The notes: generated by a model from the sequence alone, not told the origin. Positions 44,490 through 53,990 are shown, counted from the first letter of the stretch. The stretch is DNA of 64,000 nt from Muribaculum sp964512855 (GCA_964512855.1 CAZELD010000001.1:1-64000), one strand, 5' to 3'. Program-made: numbers and translations.

Positions 44490-46112
44490 ATGAATAATAA
44501 AATATTAGCATCAATCTTCGCTCTCGGAGCGCTGTCGTTGGCCGGATGCTCCGATGATTACTTGGATGTGGCTCCCGAGGGTGATGTAGCGACACCGTCG
44601 ATATTTGCTTCCACCGATATGCTTGACGGCGCGGTAAATGGTCTTAGCGCGATTATGTCGGAAGAGTACTCTTCCAGCGGTTTCGGCCGCCAGGGCTACA
44701 ATGGCGAGGCCACCATCTCGCTATGGTATGGTTCTTACCGCAGCGCCGACGCTCAGTACAGCAACGCCACAAGTTACCTCGACATCATCAATTCAAATTA
44801 TAACGAAAGTGGCACCAGTGGGGCAGTTTACTTCCCGTGGTATTATTACTATAAACTTATTGCCGGCGCTAACGCCGTGATAATTAATGGCGACGATACT
44901 CCCGGCGAGCAAGAGGAGCGTGACTTCTATGTGGCTCAAGCTCTCGTTTACCGCGCTCATGCCTATACCCAGCTTGTAGCTCTTTACAGTAAGCGTTGGG
45001 TTGATTCCCGCAATGGCGCGAGCCGCGGTGTGCCCTTGCGTCTTGACACTGAAACCGGCGATATAGCTTGCGCTTCACTCGCTCAGGTTTATGACCAGAT
45101 ATATAAGGATCTTGATGAGGCTTTGGAACGCTTCTCCAAGTCGTCTCTTGAGCGTTATTCCGATGAATTGTGGCGTACCGACGCATCTGTTGCCCATGGT
45201 GTTTATTCCCGAGCCGCTTTGGCAAAACAGGATTGGCAGACCGCCGCTACCCATGCCGCTCTCGCTCGTCAAGATTATGACTTGATGTCGGCTGATGACT
45301 ATTGGGACGGTTTCAATACTCCCAATGACGAATGGATGTGGGAAACCTATACCGATGAAGTTGAAAATCTCGGCGTTTACGGTTTCTTCGCTTACGTAGG
45401 CTCGAACACAGGATCATCGAAAGGTTATAAGAATATCGGTTCTATTGACAAGGGGCTTATCGAACAGATTCCTTCTACCGACGCTCGTTATGACATATTC
45501 ATGGTGCCTCAGGATGGAGAGTCGGGCTGGAGCACATCTGATTCAGGAAGAGCGACAAAAGGAACTTTTTATGACCGTGTGAAAAAGGAGTATTCGTCTC
45601 GTCTTTACAGCGGCACATATATTTACGCTTATATGTCGACCAAGTTCTTGACGATATCTGACCGCTCAATCGGTTGTGTGCCCATTATGCGCGCCGCCGA
45701 GATGATCTACAATGAGGCTGAAGCCCTCTGCATGATCGGCGGCAACGACACTAAGGTCCAGCAGCTTCTTGAGGAAGCGGTTAAGCCTTATCAGAGCGAT
45801 TACACCTGCGCTAAGACCGGCGACGATCTTCTGACTGAAGTGAAGCTTTACAAGCGTTTCGACCTTTGGGGTGAAGGACGCCACTATTTCGACGCTAAGC
45901 GCTGGAACATAGACAATGTGCGCAAAGGCTGGAGTGAAGGAGGAAACTGGCACCCGCAGTTGTCCGGTACAGGATCTACCGGCGGTTCTTTCACAACTTC
46001 GGGAAAGAACAACTGGTGCTTGTGTATTCCTAATCGTGAAACTGACTATAACAAGCTTATCAATTACAATATTGAGCCTGACAACTGGACTGTCGACGGG
46101 TCGATTCAGTAA
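44490..46112 (+). CDS. SusD/RagB-family surface lipoprotein
   Basis: A 540-residue lipoprotein with lipobox LAGC (Cys20), then DDYLDVAPEGDVATPSIFASTDMLDGAVNGL, the standard SusD opening. TPR-like helices (YVAQALVYRAHAYTQLVALYSKRW) and the C-terminal YKRFDLWGEGRHYFDAKRWN block confirm the RagB/SusD family. It forms the lid of the adjacent SusC transporter and starts 15 bp after it. An efficient terminator follows, so the unit ends here. Confidence 0.97.
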   Translation: MNNKILASIFALGALSLAGCSDDYLDVAPEGDVATPSIFASTDMLDGAVNGLSAIMSEEYSSSGFGRQGYNGEATISLWYGSYRSADAQYSNATSYLDIINSNYNESGTSGAVYFPWYYYYKLIAGANAVIINGDDTPGEQEERDFYVAQALVYRAHAYTQLVALYSKRWVDSRNGASRGVPLRLDTETGDIACASLAQVYDQIYKDLDEALERFSKSSLERYSDELWRTDASVAHGVYSRAALAKQDWQTAATHAALARQDYDLMSADDYWDGFNTPNDEWMWETYTDEVENLGVYGFFAYVGSNTGSSKGYKNIGSIDKGLIEQIPSTDARYDIFMVPQDGESGWSTSDSGRATKGTFYDRVKKEYSSRLYSGTYIYAYMSTKFLTISDRSIGCVPIMRAAEMIYNEAEALCMIGGNDTKVQQLLEEAVKPYQSDYTCAKTGDDLLTEVKLYKRFDLWGEGRHYFDAKRWNIDNVRKGWSEGGNWHPQLSGTGSTGGSFTTSGKNNWCLCIPNRETDYNKLINYNIEPDNWTVDGSIQ

Positions 46113-46174
46113 TCGGTCATAAATACAATATGGCTGTGTCAAGATTGTAAAAAGACACAGAATAAACCCACAAG

Positions 46175-46220
46175 AAACAGAAGATATTTTTATAGTCATA
46201 TCTTCTGTTTTTTGTTTTCT
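46175..46220 (+). terminator. Intrinsic terminator after susD
   Basis: A perfect 13-bp inverted repeat (46175-46187 and 46198-46210, arm AAACAGAAGATAT) with a 10-nt loop, followed by a T-rich tract (TTTGTTTTCTTTT). Placed 62 bp after the susD stop and before the convergent queG end; the flanking A and T tracts suggest it may work in both directions. Confidence 0.8.
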
Positions 46221-46242
46221 TTTAACCGTTTGTATCAAGATA

Positions 46243-47166
46243 TTAATCCATTTTTAGATGGCGCAGATTGCGCAATAGGCCGGCGAGCTTGGCGCGGCGG
46301 ATGGCCGAGTGGCGGAATATGGAATTAAATCGTTCCGGAGTAAGCCCGGCGATAGCGTCACGGTCGAGATTGAGAAAAGCCTCGGTAGGAGAAAATTCTT
46401 CAATGTCTGTCGGCTTGGCGCCTTGATTATGCGGGCACACCTCCTGGCATATATCGCAGCCGTAAATATGGTTGCCGAGCGTCGTCCCTTCAGCAAATTC
46501 CCCTCGATGTTCTATTGTGAGATAGGAGAGGCATCGGCGCGCGTCGATAGTGCCGTTGTCAAGAATAGCGTTGCCCGGGCATGTGTTTACGCAAGCCATG
46601 CAATCGCCGCAACTTAACCGGCAAGGCTCGTCGGGCTGATATCTGAAAGTCGTTATAATCTCTCCTAAAAAGAAACAAGAGCCACAGCCCGGTATTATCA
46701 ACTGATTGTTGCGGCCGATGAATCCAATCCCCGCTTTCCGCGCCCAATATCGCTCCCTTAAAGGCGCGGTGTCCACGCATACACGCGTCTCGCCTCCAAA
46801 CTCTTCGCGCAATAGGGCAGAGAAGCCGTTCAGGCGCGTCTTTATCACTTCGTGGTAATCTTTACCATAGGAATAGATTGAGAACTCAGGAAGTGATTTA
46901 TTGCGTTTTTCCGCAGGGTAATAATTGAAGGCGCACACGATTATGCTTTTTGCTCCGTCAAGCAACAGCCGCGGATCCTCGCGCACATCATTGTAGCGGT
47001 CGAGATAATCCATTCCGGCATTATGCCCGGCGTTGATCCATTCACGGTATGTCTCAGCGGCATCGGCTTCAACCGGTAGGGCGTCGGCGATACCTACCGC
47101 GGTTATTCCGTACGCGCCGGCCAGCTCTCGGAGCGATTCGCTACATGGGGATAGGCGCGAACTCAT
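46243..47166 (-). CDS. queG: Epoxyqueuosine reductase QueG
   Basis: Catalyses the last step of queuosine formation in tRNA, using cobalamin and two [4Fe-4S] clusters. The 307-residue protein shows both cluster motifs: CRLSCGDCMACVNTCPGNAI and CDICQEVCPHNQ. The N-terminal YSYGKDYHEVIKTRLNGF and ERYWARKAGIGFIGRNNQLI segments are standard for QueG. The length is slightly short of many homologues (no C-terminal HEAT repeat beyond LRNLRHLKMD). Its ATG lies 26 bp inside the end of the polysaccharide deacetylase gene, so it is probably the last gene of the pdxJ-led operon. Confidence 0.95.
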   Translation of the reverse strand: MSSRLSPCSESLRELAGAYGITAVGIADALPVEADAAETYREWINAGHNAGMDYLDRYNDVREDPRLLLDGAKSIIVCAFNYYPAEKRNKSLPEFSIYSYGKDYHEVIKTRLNGFSALLREEFGGETRVCVDTAPLRERYWARKAGIGFIGRNNQLIIPGCGSCFFLGEIITTFRYQPDEPCRLSCGDCMACVNTCPGNAILDNGTIDARRCLSYLTIEHRGEFAEGTTLGNHIYGCDICQEVCPHNQGAKPTDIEEFSPTEAFLNLDRDAIAGLTPERFNSIFRHSAIRRAKLAGLLRNLRHLKMD

Positions 47167-47776
47167 AGCCTTGCTCTTTCAGCCAATCGATAGCTCTCGG
47201 CAAAGCGTAACGCAGATTGCGTTCTGCTTTGAGGGAATCGTGGAATACAATTATAGAGCCTTTTCTGACAAACCGCTTCACATTTTTAAGTACTTCTTCG
47301 CCGGTGAGCTTCGATGAATAATCGCGGGTAACCAAGTCATACATCACGATGTTGAAATGCTCTTTGATAATCTTGGCTTGCCCCCAACGCATAAGGCCGT
47401 GAGGCGGACGATATAAGGAGCTGTCGATGATGTCGTCAGCGCTCATTATATTGCGCAGGTACACTCTCGATCTCTCCTTAAACCCCAGAAGATGATTCAT
47501 TGTGTGGTTGCCCCAACTGTGGCCGCGCCGCTTTATCTCCTCAAGCAGTTGCGGGTTGCGTTTCACATTGTCGCCCACAAGGAAGAAAGTGGCTTTTATC
47601 TTGTAATAGTCCAGCAAGTCCAAAACCCAAGGCGTCACCTCGGGTATCGGACCGTCGTCGAATGTAAGGTATACCACCTTTTGCTTTTTACGCTTTATGC
47701 GCCATATTGCTTCCGGGAATAGGATGCGGTAGAGCAACGGCGGTTGTTCGATAAATTTCAAATGGGGCCACTTCAT
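47141..47776 (-). CDS. Polysaccharide deacetylase (NodB domain)
   Basis: A 211-residue carbohydrate esterase family 4-type protein. YLTFDDGP is motif 1 with catalytic Asp, HSWGNHTMNH motif 2 with the metal-binding His pair, YRPPHG motif 3, and IVFHDS motif 5. Such enzymes remove N- or O-acetyl groups from peptidoglycan or polysaccharide. No signal peptide is evident; the N terminus MKWPHLKFIEQPPLLYRILFPEAIWRIK could contact the membrane. The ATG at 47776 shares bases with the upstream stop codon; a GTG one codon earlier is also possible. Confidence 0.9.
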   Translation of the reverse strand: MKWPHLKFIEQPPLLYRILFPEAIWRIKRKKQKVVYLTFDDGPIPEVTPWVLDLLDYYKIKATFFLVGDNVKRNPQLLEEIKRRGHSWGNHTMNHLLGFKERSRVYLRNIMSADDIIDSSLYRPPHGLMRWGQAKIIKEHFNIVMYDLVTRDYSSKLTGEEVLKNVKRFVRKGSIIVFHDSLKAERNLRYALPRAIDWLKEQGYEFAPIPM

Positions 47777-50700
47777 CACTGCTTGTTCTGGGTTCCGGGG
47801 AAATATCTTGAGAAGTTCACACCTTCACTTTGCAGATTCTTCATAAGTTCTTGAATGTCGCCCCCAAGTTCTGCGTATGTATGCAACAATGAGATGAAGT
47901 ATGTGTCGTAGATATATCGGTCGGTGATTGTCAATGTCGACAACTGTGCCGGAGTAAGGCTCTGGAAATATATTACATATTGCTTGTACCTATTAATGTC
48001 GTCAGTGAGCATCTCCATGGCTTTCTCTTGATTCGCGGCATCGCCGGTGACATCGGCAAGGCGGGAGTATATGTTGGCGATTTGTGTTCCCATTGTGGGG
48101 GGGCTGAGAGGTGCTACGTATAGCGGCAGTTTTTCCATCATCAGGTCGATGACCTCCTGCGCTTTGGCGTAACGATCCTTAATCATCGCCTTAATCTCGG
48201 CTTTCTTGGCGTCATCTATCGACGCGCTGTCCTTTTCAAGAGCCATCTCCATCACCACACCCTCATTGTAGAGAGCGGTTGTGAGGTCGAGCATTGAGCT
48301 GCGGGTAGTATTTACCATGCGTCGAATGGTTTCGTCAAGGTATATGTCGTCGGCCGATTCTGTTTTGTCAATGCCGCCCCAACGGAACTTGTTCACGATA
48401 TTATCGTAAGCCCGTTCGGTGTCGACTGCGATGTGGTAATCGTCGTAATCCTTATTGAGGAACGGCGTAATCTCGTTAGCCATACCTGTAGAACGCATAT
48501 ACTTCGACAGATTCAGATAATAGCTGTCGGGCACAGTCATGGCGAAATATATGGGGCGCTCCCAACCTTTAGCGGCGTTGGTGGCGAGCATATCGAGAGC
48601 TATTACGTTGCTGAGTCGTAATCCGCCTTCCGGCTCCTCACGCTGGTCGGCGTCAATGTATTCCTCGACAGCCGGGAGTTCCGCAGGAGTGATTCTGCCG
48701 GTTTTCAACATGGCCTCTTTGTCGATGGGAATATACATATTCGGATATTTGACTTCATATAACCCCCAGTCGTTCTTTTTGGCGTCGTCGGAATAAAGGG
48801 CTTTCAGAGCCGACATAACACTGACTTTTGTGGTGTCGGGGGTAAGGAAGTAGTTAAATTGACGCTTGTCGTGGGCGTACACATCGGATGTCGCAAGCAT
48901 ATCGATAGCGTCGGCGTCGTAGGCGGGGAGTTTCTGTTGGTCGACATACCAGTCGGTAGTCAGATACGACATATTCACCACCCTCACGTCGGTGCGGTAA
49001 CCTTCAACCTCTTGCGCATACCACAAGGGGAAAGTGTCGTTGTCGCCATTGGTGAAGATTATTGCGTTCGGTTCGAGGCTTGACAAGTAGTTCATACCGA
49101 AGTCTCGGGTCGTGTAGCGGTCAGATCGATCGTGGTCATCCCATGTCTGAGAAACCATTTGCAGCGGCACAAGCACACCGATTACGGCGGCTATGACCGC
49201 AGCGATATTCGACATTTTGCCATCTGATTTTTTCTTTTTATCAACATACATCTTAATCAGATGCCATATTCCGGCTACGCCCATGCCGACCCATATAGCG
49301 AACGCGTAGAACGAACCGGCAAACGCGTAATCACGCTCACGCGGCTGATTGGGTGTCTGGTTAAGATAAAGCACGATGGCGATACCGGTCATGAAGAATA
49401 GGAACGCCACAACCCAGAATTGCTCTATGCCTCGTTTTGACACAAACGACTGCCAGAGTAAACCGATTATTCCGAGTATAAGAGGAAGCATAAAGAACAC
49501 GTTGTGTCCTTTGTTGTCTTTGCCCAAATCATCGGGGAGCAACGACTGATCGCCGAGACGCGCGTTGTCAATGAACGGAATTCCTGATATCCAGTTGCCG
49601 TGAGTCACTTCGCCGTTGCCTTGAATATCGTTTTGACGACCAACGAAATTCCACATGAAATATCGCCAATACATGTGGTTGAGCTGATAGTTGAAGAAGA
49701 ATCGCAGATTTTCAAGGAACGTGGGCTTGATTTTTGTGGTGGTTCCTGCCGGATACACGCTTCCGTCGGTGTTGCGGTAGGGGCTTACCTGCACAGGTGT
49801 TCCGGTCATTCCGGTCCACTCTTTGTATTGGGTTGCGAATTTGCCGTCATACATTCGCGGGAAGAGCATATTAAGCTCCGGATTCATCTCATATTCGGTC
49901 TTGTTGCCGATCACTTCATAGCGGTCGGGCTGATCGGGAGATGTTTTCACCGTCTTGCCGTAGAGCGTTTTACCCGCTTTTTTCACGGCTTGCGGACGTC
50001 CCTGCGCGTCTACTTGATAAACGATTCCCGAGTTGAACGTCTGTCCGTAGAACAATGGGCGGTCGCCATACTGCTCACGGTTTAGATAGGAACTGAGCGC
50101 GAACACATTGTCGGGCGCGTTTTGGTTCATTGGTGTGTGTGCCGATGAGCGAATGAGCAGCAACGCGTATGATGAATATCCGATAAATATGACAAATATG
50201 CTTAATATCACTACATTAAGTATTCTTACCGGCACACGCTTCATGATCTTGAACAGGTAGAAACACAATGCGGCTATAAATATTACCGGAATCCACAGAT
50301 TGTCACCTATGAACGGAATCCCTGACAGCACGATGGTGAGCAATGAGGAGATTTTTATCATAAAAGCGCTGCGTTGGCGGTAAAGCTCGCTGATAGCCCA
50401 TCCCATAACGCCAAGTAAAATGACGGTGTAGATCAATGTTCCCGAGTTATAGCTCATTCCGAACGTATTCACGCAAAGCAACTCAAAATATTGAGCTATT
50501 TCAATGAATCCGGGAACAAGGCCGTAAAGAATTAGACCTACGATGACAAATGACACCGCAAGGGCGAGCAGTGAGCCTTTGGCGTTGGGGTTTGAGAATT
50601 TCTTATAATAGAATACAAGAACAATCGCAGGAATACACAGCAAGTTGAGCAAGTGGACTGCGATCGAGATGCCGATTACGTAGGATATCAGGACAAGATA

Positions 50701-51228
50701 ACGGTCGCTGTGCGGCATATCTGCCCGATTTTCCCATTTTAGGATGAGCCAGAACACTAACGCAGTGCAGAATGATGAGAATGCGTAGACTTCACCTTCC
50801 ACAGCCGAGAACCAAAATGTGTCGCTCCAAGTGTAAACCAATGAGCCGCATATACCTGAGCCGAAGATGACGATCATCTGTGCCAATGATAATTCGGTCG
50901 CGTCGTCGGCTACTACAAGGCGTTTCACGAGGTGCGTGACAGTCCAAAAGAGAAGCAATATTGTGCCCGCGCTCAATAGAGCCGACATTGTGTTGACGGC
51001 CAGAGCCACATGAGCCGCATCAGGGGCGAAATTGACGAAGAAACGAGCGGCAAGCATGAAAATCGGGTTTCCCGGCGGATGGCCTATTTCCAATTTGTAA
51101 CCCTGAGAGATGAATTCGGGGCAATCCCAGAAGCTGGCGGTAGGCTCGAGCGTGAGCAGATAGGTCACCGCTGCGATGACAAACATCAGCCAGCCGAGCG
51201 AATTGTTTATAATGCGATATTTTTTCAT
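47776..51228 (-). CDS. DUF2723 giant membrane protein, TMEM260-like
   Basis: A 1150-residue inner-membrane protein. The first 700 residues contain many membrane segments; the start has TYLLTLEPTASFWDCPEFI and LEIGHPPGNPIFMLAARFF, the characteristic DUF2723 motifs with an acidic pair in the first periplasmic loop. NQTPNQPRERDYAFAGSFYAFAIWVG marks a second conserved block. A large soluble C-terminal domain (about 700-1150) includes FTNGDNDTFPLWYAQEVEGYRTDVRVVN, then a helical tail. Eukaryotic TMEM260, which shares this domain, is a protein O-mannosyltransferase; the bacterial proteins are uncharacterised. A GT-C transferase acting on exported proteins or glycans is the best guess. Lies between tonB-like and deacetylase genes. 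Confidence 0.88.
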   Translation of the reverse strand: MKKYRIINNSLGWLMFVIAAVTYLLTLEPTASFWDCPEFISQGYKLEIGHPPGNPIFMLAARFFVNFAPDAAHVALAVNTMSALLSAGTILLLFWTVTHLVKRLVVADDATELSLAQMIVIFGSGICGSLVYTWSDTFWFSAVEGEVYAFSSFCTALVFWLILKWENRADMPHSDRYLVLISYVIGISIAVHLLNLLCIPAIVLVFYYKKFSNPNAKGSLLALAVSFVIVGLILYGLVPGFIEIAQYFELLCVNTFGMSYNSGTLIYTVILLGVMGWAISELYRQRSAFMIKISSLLTIVLSGIPFIGDNLWIPVIFIAALCFYLFKIMKRVPVRILNVVILSIFVIFIGYSSYALLLIRSSAHTPMNQNAPDNVFALSSYLNREQYGDRPLFYGQTFNSGIVYQVDAQGRPQAVKKAGKTLYGKTVKTSPDQPDRYEVIGNKTEYEMNPELNMLFPRMYDGKFATQYKEWTGMTGTPVQVSPYRNTDGSVYPAGTTTKIKPTFLENLRFFFNYQLNHMYWRYFMWNFVGRQNDIQGNGEVTHGNWISGIPFIDNARLGDQSLLPDDLGKDNKGHNVFFMLPLILGIIGLLWQSFVSKRGIEQFWVVAFLFFMTGIAIVLYLNQTPNQPRERDYAFAGSFYAFAIWVGMGVAGIWHLIKMYVDKKKKSDGKMSNIAAVIAAVIGVLVPLQMVSQTWDDHDRSDRYTTRDFGMNYLSSLEPNAIIFTNGDNDTFPLWYAQEVEGYRTDVRVVNMSYLTTDWYVDQQKLPAYDADAIDMLATSDVYAHDKRQFNYFLTPDTTKVSVMSALKALYSDDAKKNDWGLYEVKYPNMYIPIDKEAMLKTGRITPAELPAVEEYIDADQREEPEGGLRLSNVIALDMLATNAAKGWERPIYFAMTVPDSYYLNLSKYMRSTGMANEITPFLNKDYDDYHIAVDTERAYDNIVNKFRWGGIDKTESADDIYLDETIRRMVNTTRSSMLDLTTALYNEGVVMEMALEKDSASIDDAKKAEIKAMIKDRYAKAQEVIDLMMEKLPLYVAPLSPPTMGTQIANIYSRLADVTGDAANQEKAMEMLTDDINRYKQYVIYFQSLTPAQLSTLTITDRYIYDTYFISLLHTYAELGGDIQELMKNLQSEGVNFSRYFPGTQNKQ

Positions 51229-51243
51229 CTATATGACTTGTGT

Positions 51244-52053
51244 TTATTCAAATTTCCATGTTATGATTCCCACTTGTTCGGCAGGAGCTTCAAGGCTCAC
51301 TGAGAACCGGGAGTTACGCGACGCTTCGATGCAACTTTGCCTTACCGCCGCGCTTGATGCCGCAGGAGCTGTTCCACCCACAATCTCGGGGTTTCCCACC
51401 ACATAACCTTGTCGGTTGACCCGTACCTTTACTTGGACAGAGCCTGACACAGTGCTTTTAGGGCGCCCCCACGATTGTGCCGTGCGGCCTTTAAGGGTGT
51501 GTCCCGGCGCGCCTGACAATGCTCCTGTTGAGGCATTTCCGTTTTCCGAGCCCGGATTTCCCGAGCCTTTATTGCTGCTGCTGAACCCGGATTTCATCCG
51601 ATTTTTTATTTTGGCTTGTTTCTCTGCTTCTTCTTTTTGGCGTTTTATGCGTTGCTGTTCAGCGATCTCCTCCTTTGTCGGGCCTGTTTTTTCAGGCGTC
51701 GCTTTCTTGTCGACTGCCATGGTCGATTCTGTTTCAGTCGACACAAGTTGCTCGGCTGCATCCGCTTTTATGCCTGCGTCGGCCATATCTGTGCCCTCAA
51801 CGCCGGGATTTTCAGGCGCTGATTCAGGCGCCGGGGATGAATTTTCTCGATTGGAGGGGAGTGGCATATCGCCAAGGCTCACATATTCTCCACCGAACAC
51901 GATCTCGCTTGAATCGACCGGAGGCCATGTGCGCTCTTCCAACATAGCCGGATCAACCTTATAATAGAGCATGGTAAGTCCGAACAGCAAGAGAACTGCT
52001 ATTACGACCGTGGAGATGCTTGCTATTATATGGTCTTTCTGCGATTGGGTCAT
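51244..52053 (-). CDS. TonB-like energy transducer
   Basis: A 269-residue protein with one N-terminal membrane anchor (about 9-30), a long Pro/Glu/Ala and Lys-rich spacer (about 55-190, including the charged stretch EEIAEQQRIKRQKEEAEKQ) and a C-terminal TonB/TolA-like domain (VQVKVRVNRQGYVVGNPEI, ending GIITWKFE). It would carry energy from the ExbB/ExbD motor to outer-membrane transporters. The C-terminal domain is short and less typical than canonical TonB, so a TolA-like role is possible. Its ATG overlaps the exbD stop as ATGA. Confidence 0.85.
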   Translation of the reverse strand: MTQSQKDHIIASISTVVIAVLLLFGLTMLYYKVDPAMLEERTWPPVDSSEIVFGGEYVSLGDMPLPSNRENSSPAPESAPENPGVEGTDMADAGIKADAAEQLVSTETESTMAVDKKATPEKTGPTKEEIAEQQRIKRQKEEAEKQAKIKNRMKSGFSSSNKGSGNPGSENGNASTGALSGAPGHTLKGRTAQSWGRPKSTVSGSVQVKVRVNRQGYVVGNPEIVGGTAPAASSAAVRQSCIEASRNSRFSVSLEAPAEQVGIITWKFE

Positions 52054-52496
52054 AGAGATTGCTGTGGTTTGGCAACCGAAGTTTGAGCCGGTTTTGTGGC
52101 GAGCACCATTTTCAGATTGTTGCGGGAGCCCATGTCGAGCACCTCCACAATTTTTCCGTAAGGCACCTCCTCGTCGGCATATATTGCGATAAAACCTTCG
52201 GGTTCATTCTGCTGCGCGAGACGAAGAAACGCTAACAGCGCGTCGCCCTGTATGGGGGTTGGTTCTTCATCGCCGAATGACGCAAACAGATTGCTATCCT
52301 TGTCGATATATACTCGTGTGCCCGGTTTAAGGGCCGTCTGTACCGAGCTTTGAGGCAGATTCACTTCCAGCGCGGTGGGAAACACGAATGTCGAAGTTAT
52401 CATGAAAAAGATGAGCAACAGGAATATGACATCGGTCATTGATGCCATTGAAAACATTGCCATCATGTCATGTGGGCGTCGTAAAGCCATCGTCAA
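52050..52496 (-). CDS. exbD: ExbD/TolR-family biopolymer transport protein
   Basis: A 148-residue protein with one N-terminal membrane helix. MASMTDVIFLLLIFFMITSTFV holds the essential membrane Asp (in MTDVIF), followed by a periplasmic domain ending KIVEVLDMGSRNNLKMVLATKP. It is the stator partner of the ExbB-like gene 6 bp upstream and is coupled to the TonB-like gene downstream by an ATGA overlap. ExbD and TolR cannot be distinguished by sequence alone; the company of a TonB-like protein favours ExbD. Confidence 0.93.
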   Translation of the reverse strand: MTMALRRPHDMMAMFSMASMTDVIFLLLIFFMITSTFVFPTALEVNLPQSSVQTALKPGTRVYIDKDSNLFASFGDEEPTPIQGDALLAFLRLAQQNEPEGFIAIYADEEVPYGKIVEVLDMGSRNNLKMVLATKPAQTSVAKPQQSL

Positions 52497-52502
52497 TCAG
52501 TA

Positions 52503-53228
52503 TTAAGCCGGCTCATTGAGCAGATCCATAAATTCCATAGTTTTTCCCTCAAGGAGTTTCATAACGCCATTGATGCGTGCCACAAGAGCATTGTAAGCGA
52601 ACAGGGCGATGATGCCTACCGTAAGACCGGCTACCGTTGTCACGAGAGCTTCGTAAATGCCTCCTGCGAGAACGGTTACATTTGCCGATGAACCGGCATT
52701 GGCGAGAGCGAAGAACGCCTCTACCATACCGACAACAGTGCCGAGGAACCCGAGCATTGGCGCTCCTGCCGCTGTCGTTGCGAGCCAAGGCAATCCTTTG
52801 CCGAGATCGGCGATTTCAAGGTTGCCGGTATTTTCAATTGCCACCAGCACGTCGTTCATCGGGCGTCCTATGCGGGTGATTCCTTTTAGAATCAATCGGC
52901 TGTAAGGCGTGTCGGTCTTTTTGCAAAGATTTTTCGCGCTTTCAATCTCGCCTTCATGAATGTAATCCTTGATGCGTTTCATGAATGACGCATCCTGTTT
53001 GTCGGCGCGAGAGATCACTATGTAACGCTCGATGAAGATGTAAATGCAAATTAATAGTAGGAGAGCCAGCGGAATCATGATGAAACCGCCTTTTATGCAT
53101 AGTTCCCACACCGACAATTCCACCGGCTGTGTTGTTGCGGCGGCAGTTGTTATTTCATTTTCCATCACAGCGACAGTATCGGTCAATGACTCTATTGTCT
53201 GGGCGGAGATCATGTTTAACAGTGACAT
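52503..53228 (-). CDS. exbB: MotA/TolQ/ExbB-family proton channel
   Basis: A 241-residue inner-membrane protein with three membrane segments. The conserved core is in the second half: GLPWLATTAAGAPMLGFLGTVVGMVEAFFALAN and GIYEALVTTVAGLTVGIIALFAYNALVARIN, the pore-lining helices. With ExbD it forms the proton-motive-force motor. A 44-residue N-terminal extension with a short hydrophobic start precedes the first helix. It follows pdxJ by 28 bp and is probably cotranscribed with it. Confidence 0.93.
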   Translation of the reverse strand: MSLLNMISAQTIESLTDTVAVMENEITTAAATTQPVELSVWELCIKGGFIMIPLALLLLICIYIFIERYIVISRADKQDASFMKRIKDYIHEGEIESAKNLCKKTDTPYSRLILKGITRIGRPMNDVLVAIENTGNLEIADLGKGLPWLATTAAGAPMLGFLGTVVGMVEAFFALANAGSSANVTVLAGGIYEALVTTVAGLTVGIIALFAYNALVARINGVMKLLEGKTMEFMDLLNEPA

Positions 53229-53256
53229 AATTGTGATTAATGATAGATTATAAATA

Positions 53257-53973
53257 TCAGGCGAGACACTCTTTATACTGCCTTATCGTCTCCTTTAATC
53301 CGAGGTATAGCGCGTCGGCGATTAATGCGTGTCCTATCGACACTTCGTTGAGATAGGGCATATTGGCATGAAAATATTTCAAATTTTCAAGGTTGAGGTC
53401 ATGCCCGGCGTTAACCCCTATTCCTGCATTGTGAGCGGCGCGGCTCGCACGTATATACGGCTCGATGGCAGCTTCGGGATTACGGCTGTAATTATCGGCG
53501 TAGGGCTTTGTGTAAAGTTCCACTCTGTCAGCTCCGGTCGATGCGGCAAGCTTGACCGCTTCATCGTCGGGGTCAACGAATATTGACGTTCTTATGCCGG
53601 CTTCTTTGAAGCGGTCGACAATCTCCGACAAGAACGCATGGTTGGCTTTCACGTCCCATCCGGCGCATGAGGTGATAGCATCTGGCGCGTCGGGGACTAA
53701 AGTTACCTGTTCGGGTTTTACTTTAAGCACAAGGTCGATGAACTCAGGACTGGGATACCCCTCGATATTAAACTCAGTTTTTACAAGCGGACGCAGCGCG
53801 AAAACATCGGAATGGCGTATGTGGCGCTCATCGGGGCGGGGATGAATGGTGATTCCGTTGGCTCCGAACGCCTCACAATCCACTGCAACGTGTTCGACGT
53901 TGGGGACATTTTCGCCACGCGCGTTACGCAATGTCGCTATCTTATTAATGTTAACACTTAAATTTGTCATCAT
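53257..53973 (-). CDS. pdxJ: Pyridoxine 5'-phosphate synthase
   Basis: Condenses 3-amino-2-oxopropyl phosphate with deoxyxylulose 5-phosphate to pyridoxine phosphate. The TIM-barrel protein is 238 residues from the ATG at 53973 (a second ATG follows directly). TNLSVNINKIATLRNARG is the N-terminal substrate loop, GITIHPRPDERHI the central motif, and VNAGHDLNLEN plus EVSIGHALIADALYLGL the C-terminal phosphate-binding blocks. An in-frame TTG at 53985 is part of the -7 element and is rejected. It opens a seven-gene minus-strand run ending with queG. Confidence 0.96.
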   Translation of the reverse strand: MMTNLSVNINKIATLRNARGENVPNVEHVAVDCEAFGANGITIHPRPDERHIRHSDVFALRPLVKTEFNIEGYPSPEFIDLVLKVKPEQVTLVPDAPDAITSCAGWDVKANHAFLSEIVDRFKEAGIRTSIFVDPDDEAVKLAASTGADRVELYTKPYADNYSRNPEAAIEPYIRASRAAHNAGIGVNAGHDLNLENLKYFHANMPYLNEVSIGHALIADALYLGLKETIRQYKECLA

Positions 53974-53982
53974 TAAAAAACT

Positions 53983-53990
53983 CAAATTTA
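53983..53990 (-). promoter_or_regulatory. -7 promoter element of the pdxJ operon
   Basis: TAAATTTG on the minus strand matches TAnnTTTG and lies 10 bp before the ATG at 53973; transcription would start very close to it. No good -33 box is seen. Confidence 0.5.
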
